Assembly (NCBI RefSeq): GCF_001665395.1
Contig: NZ_LZSG01000062.1
Coordinates: forward strand, 62,001-126,000
Length of the DNA: 64,000 bases
DNA from: Mycobacterium sp. 1164966.3
GTDB taxonomy: Bacteria > Actinomycetota > Actinomycetes > Mycobacteriales > Mycobacteriaceae
Reading direction: 5' to 3'
The translations under genes were made by a program, and so were the position numbers. The notes under the pieces were generated by a model. The model made no database searches. It had not been told where the DNA came from and saw nothing but the letters and a program-made list of their open reading frames with translations. This document shows, piece after piece, positions 59,277-64,000 of this stretch. Position 1 is the stretch's first letter. Every line of letters begins with the position of its first letter.

Positions 59277-62200
59277 CTATCCAGAGACCTGGTAGGCGTC
59301 GTCGTCACCCAGCCGGGCAGCCGAGTTCAGCAGCATCGCGGCTTCCTGCCGCTTCTCCGGCGCGCCGTGATCGAAGCGACGGTCCGGGGGCCGCTCATAC
59401 ATCGGCTCACCGCCGGCGATGGCCGAAGCCAACCGGCGCTGGCCGGCCAACAGCCGGGCCTCCGCACGGCGCTGGTAGTCCGCGCGTTGATCCGCATTCA
59501 GCGCGGCGATGAAGGCCTGCGGGTGCACCAGCGCGACCAGGCCGGACACGTGGCCGAACCCGAGACTGGTCAGCATGCCGGCCTTCAGCGGGAACTTCCC
59601 GCCAAGCCGCAGCGTGTCACGCACCCACACGAAGTGCCTGGAGCCGGCCAGCTCGTCGTCGACGCAGTCCAGGCTGCGGTTGGGCGGAATCACGCCGTCC
59701 CGCAACATCTGGCACAAACCCATCGTCTGGAAGACGGCCGCACCACCCTTGGCGTGTCCGGTCAGGCTCTTCTGCGACACCACGAACAACGGCGCTCCCG
59801 CGGATCGGCCCATCGAGTCGGCCAGCCGCTCGTGCAGCTCGGTCTCGTTGGGATCGTTTGCCAGCGTCGACGTGTCGTGCTTGGAGATCACCGCGATGTC
59901 ATCAGGTCCGACACCGAGTTTGGCCAGTGAGCGGGTCAGCGGAGACTCCTTGCCGCCTCGGCCGGCTCCCAGCGCCCCCAGCCCGGGGGCGGGGATCGAG
60001 GTGTGCACCCCGTCGCCGAACGACTGTGCAAATGCCACCACGGCGAGCACCGGCAACCCCATCTTCAGCGCCAGGTCGCCCCGCGCCAGCAGGATGGTGC
60101 CGCCGCCTTGGGCTTCCACGAAGCCCAGCCGCCGCCGGTCGTTGGGACGGGAGAACTTCGAGTCGGTGATGCCGCGACCACGCATCATGCCGGTGTCGGC
60201 GGTGGCGGCCATGTCACCGAAGCCGATGATGCCTTCCAGCGTCAGGTCGTCGATGCCGCCGGTCACGACCATCTCGGCCTTGCCTAACCGGATCTTGTCG
60301 ACGCCCTCCTCGATGGAAACCGCGGCCGTCGCGCACGCGGCGACCGGGTGGATCATCGCGCCGTAGCTGCCGATGTAGGACTGAACCACATGCGCGGCAA
60401 CGATATTCGGCAACACTTCCTGGAAGATGTCGTTCGGCTTGTTACGGCCCAGCAGGTTGCCGTGGTACATCGTCTGCATCGAGGTACCGCCACCCATGCC
60501 GGTGCCCATGGTGTTGGCCACCAGACTCGGGTGCACATACCGCATCACCTCGGCCGGGCTGAACCCTGCCGTCAGGAACGCGTCAACGGTCGCAACGATG
60601 TTCCAAACGGCGAGCCGGTCAATGGAACTCGCCATGTCCGGGCTGATGCCCCACACCGTGGGGTCGAAACCGGTCGGGACCTGGGCACCGACCAGCCGCG
60701 ACAGCTTGTTCTTGCGCGGCACCCGAATCTCGGTGCCGGCCTTGCGGATAACCTGCCAGTCGCCGGAGTCGGGAACCGGCCGTATCACGGTGTGCTCCGG
60801 ATCGAACTCGGCGAAGGCGCGGGCATCGGCCTCCGACGAGACGACGAAGGTGAAGTCCTTTTCGAGGAACACCGAAACCAGCAGCGGGGAACCGTCGTTG
60901 GGGTTGATCGCCCCGTCGTCGACGAACTCGCGAATGCCGACTCTTTCGACGACGACGTCGTGATAGCGCTCGACCAGTTCGGCCTCGTCGACGAGTTCAC
61001 CGGATTGTGTGTCGTACCAACCCGGTTGGGGATCGTCTTCCCACCGGATCAGCCCGGTGGTCCAGGCCAGCTCGAGCACGCCGGCGGCGGAGAGTTCGTT
61101 GTCGACCTCCATCTCGAACCGGGTGCGCGACGACCCGTACGGGCCGATTTCGGCGCCACCGACGATCACCACCAGATCCGCCGGGTCGACGTCGAGGTCG
61201 TCCCATTCCGGAGCCGGTGCGGGTGCGAATCCCCGCGGCGGCGACGGCAGCGCGGCAATCGTGCCGTCGGCCGGCGCGTTCTCCGCGGCAGATTCCGACG
61301 ACATGTCCTCGCGCGCCTTGGCGGCCAGTTCGGCCATGTCGATGTCGGCGTCGCCCAAGCCGCCGGTCAGGTCGGCCTTGATCGGCGAGTTGGCAGCGGC
61401 GACCTTGGATTCCACGTCGCACAGGGCCAGCAGCATGGCGGCCATTTCGTCGGTGGAGTACGTGGTGACACCGGCCTCTTCGACGGCGGAGACGATGGCG
61501 TCGTTCTGGCCCATCAGTCCCGTGCCGCGGGTCCAGCCGATCAGCGCGTGCGCCAGACTTACCCTTGCCGCCCAGGAGGATTCGGCGTGCCAGCGGCTCA
61601 CCAAGGCGTCCAGTGCCGACTTGGCTTCGCCGTACGCGCCGTCACCGCCGAACATTCCGCGGTTGGGCGAGCCGGGCAGCACTACGTGCAACCGGGACGC
61701 GATGTCACGCTCGGCGCCGATCTTCGACAATCCGCCGATCAACCGCTGCACCGCCCACAACAAAACCTTCATCTCCATCTCGGAGCGCGAACCGGCCTCG
61801 GAGAGGTCACCGACGACGCGCGGCGCCGCAAACGGGAACAGCAGCGTCGGAGTCTGCGCGTCTTTGACGTGAATGGATTGCGGCCCAAGGCTTTCGGTCT
61901 GCTCGTTGCCGACCCACTCGACCAGGGCGTCGATGTCGGAGTAGGAAGCCATGTTGGCCGCCACCACCCACAAGGCCGCGCCGTAACGAGCGTGGTCGCG
62001 ATACAGCGTGCGGTAGAACGACAAGCGCTCGTCGTCGAGCTTCGAGGTGGTTGCGACCACGGTGGCACCGCCGTCGAGTAGTCGTGCGACAACCGATGCG
62101 GCGATCGAACCCTTGGAAGCGCCGGTCACCACAGCGACTTCCTTGCTGTAGGGACCGGGGTCCGGGTTTTCGGCGCCGGCGGCAATCCGGCCGTACAGCG

Positions 62201-64000
62201 ACCCGTGAATCTGCCGCCCCGCGGCCAGCGACTTGCCCTGCCACCAGGTGGCCTGGATGGCGACGACGTGGCCGGCGCCCTCGAACCGTTCGGACAGCCG
62301 CACCCAGTCGGCGTCGATGTCGCCCTCGTCGGTCAGCCACAGCTTGACCAGGTCTTCGCGAGCGCTGGCCCACCGGTCGTCGAATACGACAGCCTTCTTG
62401 CCGTCGAACACGGGTGCCACCAAACGTGGCCAGTCCGCGCCCAATTCGGCCGTGACGAGGTCGATGAGCTCGGCGTCGGTGGCCGCCGGTGGCGCACTGA
62501 CCGGGTCGTCCAAACCCAGCTGGCCCAGCACCAGGCGGGCCGCCGAGGCGAGCACTCCGTCGCGGCCGGTGATCTGATCGGTGAACTCCGACAGCGCAGC
62601 CGCGTCCACGGTCGCGCCGCCGCCACCACCCGCCGACGGCAACGCCACCGCGATGCCGCGGCGCGCCGCAACCGAAGTCACCGCGGCGTCAATGACTTTG
62701 TCGACGGCGGCGGCGTCGGCCAGCGCGCCGTCGTGCAGGTGCCCGAGGCCACCGCCACGAACGCTGGTGCCTTCGCGGGTGCCGAGCGCGACCTCGATAG
62801 TGACGTGCTTGGCCCAGCCGTCGCCCAGCTCCCAGGCCTTGCTGACCCGCTCGGCGATGGCGCCGGGCCGCTTGCCCGAGGGTCCCAGCACGGTCCGCAG
62901 CTGATCGTTGATCGCGTCGGAAAGCACTGGCCCATAAGGCTTGTAGGTGCGCGCCAGCTTGGTAACCTGCGAGCGCAGCCCGGCCAGGTCGGACTCAGCC
63001 GCGCCGTCGATGGCACCCAGGTTCAACTCGGAGCCCAGGTCCACCAAGAGCTGGTTGCGCCGCGACGAGGCACCGTCGGTGATGGACTCGATGGAGTCCA
63101 GCTCCTCGATCTGGTCGATGCGCATCTTGGCCGACAGCGCGATGAGCGCCAGTGTCGCGTCGGCCGCATCGAACGAAATGTCCTCGGGCCGAGCGGCGCC
63201 CGACGGAGCTGTCGGTGCCGGCGCCGCGACAGCCGCCGCCGGTGCCGCCTCAGCTGCCGATTCGGCGACCGGCTCTTCCCCGTCGAGCTCGTCCATGGGC
63301 TCCGGCTCGGGGTCGGTATCGGTGGCGAACAGCACCGTCGCATCGCGCTCGGCGTTGAGCACTTCCACTGTGCTGTGGGCGTATTCGGGAAGTTTGAGGG
63401 TGTTGGTCGCCAATCCGGCCACCGTCGGCGCCGACTTCACGCCGATCTCGACGAAGCGCTCTACACCCAGGCCACCGGCGGCCTCCTCGATGAACAGCAG
63501 ATCCTGCGTCTCGATCCAGCGGACCGGGCTGGCGAACTGCCAGGCCAGCAGCTCGATCAAGACCACCCGCGCCATCTCCGCCGGCCGCTCGCGGCGCCAG
63601 GTGTCGTAGTCGGCGAGGATTTCGTCAAGAGGCTCGGCGGGAACGAGATCCCGTATCTCCTGGATGAAGTCGCGATCCAGGGTGAAGGGCCGCGGCACCA
63701 GGTTGGGGATGTAGCGCCCGATGATCAGTTCGGGATCTTTGTCGCGCGGCATCACCCGGTCCAGCGAGCGGCGGAATTCGGCCACACCGACCCGCAACAC
63801 CCGGGAGTGGAACGGCACGTCGATGCCCGGCACCAGGATGAACGAACGCTTGCCACCGGTCAGCTCGCGGCGCCTCTGCACCTCTTCCTCGAGCGCTTCC
63901 AATCCGCGGACCGTACCGGCGATCGCGTACTGCGAGCCGCGCAGGTTGAAGTTCACGATCTCCAAGAATTCACCGGTGCGCTCGGCGATTTCGGCAACGA
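59277..64000 (-). CDS. fas: Type I fatty acid synthase, C-terminal half
   Basis: At least 1562 residues are visible and the frame stays open to the window edge, so the N-terminal half (AT, ER, DH and the start of MPT) is outside. From the 5' side: the end of the malonyl/palmitoyl transferase (about 64000-63350, SRVLRVGVAEFRRSLDR), a Pro/Ala linker, the carrier domain with the Ser for phosphopantetheine in ELDSIES (about 63100), the ketoreductase with VVTGASKGSIAAS (about 62120), and the ketosynthase with its catalytic Cys at 60333-60335 (VAACATAAVS) and His residues in KHDTSTL and GHAKGG. It makes C16-C26 acyl-CoAs for membrane and mycolic lipids. Confidence 0.97.
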   Translation of the reverse strand, partial: VAEIAERTGEFLEIVNFNLRGSQYAIAGTVRGLEALEEEVQRRRELTGGKRSFILVPGIDVPFHSRVLRVGVAEFRRSLDRVMPRDKDPELIIGRYIPNLVPRPFTLDRDFIQEIRDLVPAEPLDEILADYDTWRRERPAEMARVVLIELLAWQFASPVRWIETQDLLFIEEAAGGLGVERFVEIGVKSAPTVAGLATNTLKLPEYAHSTVEVLNAERDATVLFATDTDPEPEPMDELDGEEPVAESAAEAAPAAAVAAPAPTAPSGAARPEDISFDAADATLALIALSAKMRIDQIEELDSIESITDGASSRRNQLLVDLGSELNLGAIDGAAESDLAGLRSQVTKLARTYKPYGPVLSDAINDQLRTVLGPSGKRPGAIAERVSKAWELGDGWAKHVTIEVALGTREGTSVRGGGLGHLHDGALADAAAVDKVIDAAVTSVAARRGIAVALPSAGGGGGATVDAAALSEFTDQITGRDGVLASAARLVLGQLGLDDPVSAPPAATDAELIDLVTAELGADWPRLVAPVFDGKKAVVFDDRWASAREDLVKLWLTDEGDIDADWVRLSERFEGAGHVVAIQATWWQGKSLAAGRQIHGSLYGRIAAGAENPDPGPYSKEVAVVTGASKGSIAASVVARLLDGGATVVATTSKLDDERLSFYRTLYRDHARYGAALWVVAANMASYSDIDALVEWVGNEQTESLGPQSIHVKDAQTPTLLFPFAAPRVVGDLSEAGSRSEMEMKVLLWAVQRLIGGLSKIGAERDIASRLHVVLPGSPNRGMFGGDGAYGEAKSALDALVSRWHAESSWAARVSLAHALIGWTRGTGLMGQNDAIVSAVEEAGVTTYSTDEMAAMLLALCDVESKVAAANSPIKADLTGGLGDADIDMAELAAKAREDMSSESAAENAPADGTIAALPSPPRGFAPAPAPEWDDLDVDPADLVVIVGGAEIGPYGSSRTRFEMEVDNELSAAGVLELAWTTGLIRWEDDPQPGWYDTQSGELVDEAELVERYHDVVVERVGIREFVDDGAINPNDGSPLLVSVFLEKDFTFVVSSEADARAFAEFDPEHTVIRPVPDSGDWQVIRKAGTEIRVPRKNKLSRLVGAQVPTGFDPTVWGISPDMASSIDRLAVWNIVATVDAFLTAGFSPAEVMRYVHPSLVANTMGTGMGGGTSMQTMYHGNLLGRNKPNDIFQEVLPNIVAAHVVQSYIGSYGAMIHPVAACATAAVSIEEGVDKIRLGKAEMVVTGGIDDLTLEGIIGFGDMAATADTGMMRGRGITDSKFSRPNDRRRLGFVEAQGGGTILLARGDLALKMGLPVLAVVAFAQSFGDGVHTSIPAPGLGALGAGRGGKESPLTRSLAKLGVGPDDIAVISKHDTSTLANDPNETELHERLADSMGRSAGAPLFVVSQKSLTGHAKGGAAVFQTMGLCQMLRDGVIPPNRSLDCVDDELAGSRHFVWVRDTLRLGGKFPLKAGMLTSLGFGHVSGLVALVHPQAFIAALNADQRADYQRRAEARLLAGQRRLASAIAGGEPMYERPPDRRFDHGAPEKRQEAAMLLNSAARLGDDDAYQVSG

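Noticed and set aside
60348..62081. 577-codon open frame opposite fas
   Set aside because: It is an antisense shadow in the fas ketosynthase and ketoreductase region. fas motifs on the minus strand are unmistakable.

Overview
The window is chromosomal DNA of a slow-growing Mycobacterium that is not a member of the tuberculosis complex. The evidence is the high GC content, the PE/PPE-SVP genes, a single-polypeptide FAS-I next to acpS, an LppS-type L,D-transpeptidase, the mycolate reductase CmrA, and two long blocks in the gene order of M. tuberculosis Rv2495c-Rv2511 and Rv2518c-Rv2524c. Comparisons with M. tuberculosis are from memory of that genome, not from a search.

Layout. (1) 1-13.1 kb is mixed: the 3' end of a phoU gene, an Rv2565-like cyclic-nucleotide-binding patatin, a DUF2993 protein convergent with an Rv1747-like FHA/ABC exporter, several small membrane or secreted proteins, and a tautomerase divergent from a GlxA-type regulator. 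(2) 13.3-27.0 kb is a leucine (and probably itaconate) catabolism cluster: bkdABC, a CitE-like lyase, a MaoC hydratase, fadE19, accA1, accD1, scoB, scoA, fadD35 and a divergent TetR gene. Three GTTA-N8-TAAC palindromes lie upstream of scoA and between fadD35 and tetR and are probably the TetR operators. (3) 27.0-34.2 kb is conserved core: an MmpS-like protein, an MFS protein, cmrA, a HerA-like ATPase, orn, tRNA-His, lppS and tRNA-Lys.

(4) 34.2-52.0 kb is an accessory block between tRNA-Lys and the Rv2520c homologue, which lie side by side in M. tuberculosis. It holds a DHA2-type efflux pump; a SigF-family sigma factor behind two tandem palindromic operators, with a TetR gene beside it; a PPE-PPE-PE cluster; an ArsB/NhaD permease; a three-gene diiron protein, ferredoxin and ferredoxin reductase operon; an ATP-grasp and serine hydrolase operon divergent from a DUF3556 membrane protein; and a LysR/SDR pair. 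No integrase or transposase was seen. (5) 52.0-64.0 kb is core again (DUF3618, bcp, M20 peptidase, acpS, fas), interrupted by a two-component system and a stand-alone qcrB paralogue bounded by two copies of a long palindromic repeat.

The best candidates for undescribed biology are the 43.2-45.6 kb operon and the orphan qcrB. The operon encodes a protein usually called a metal-dependent hydrolase, but it carries an E/EXXH/E/EXXH diiron pattern and has its own electron-transfer chain. The orphan qcrB has no qcrC or qcrA beside it.
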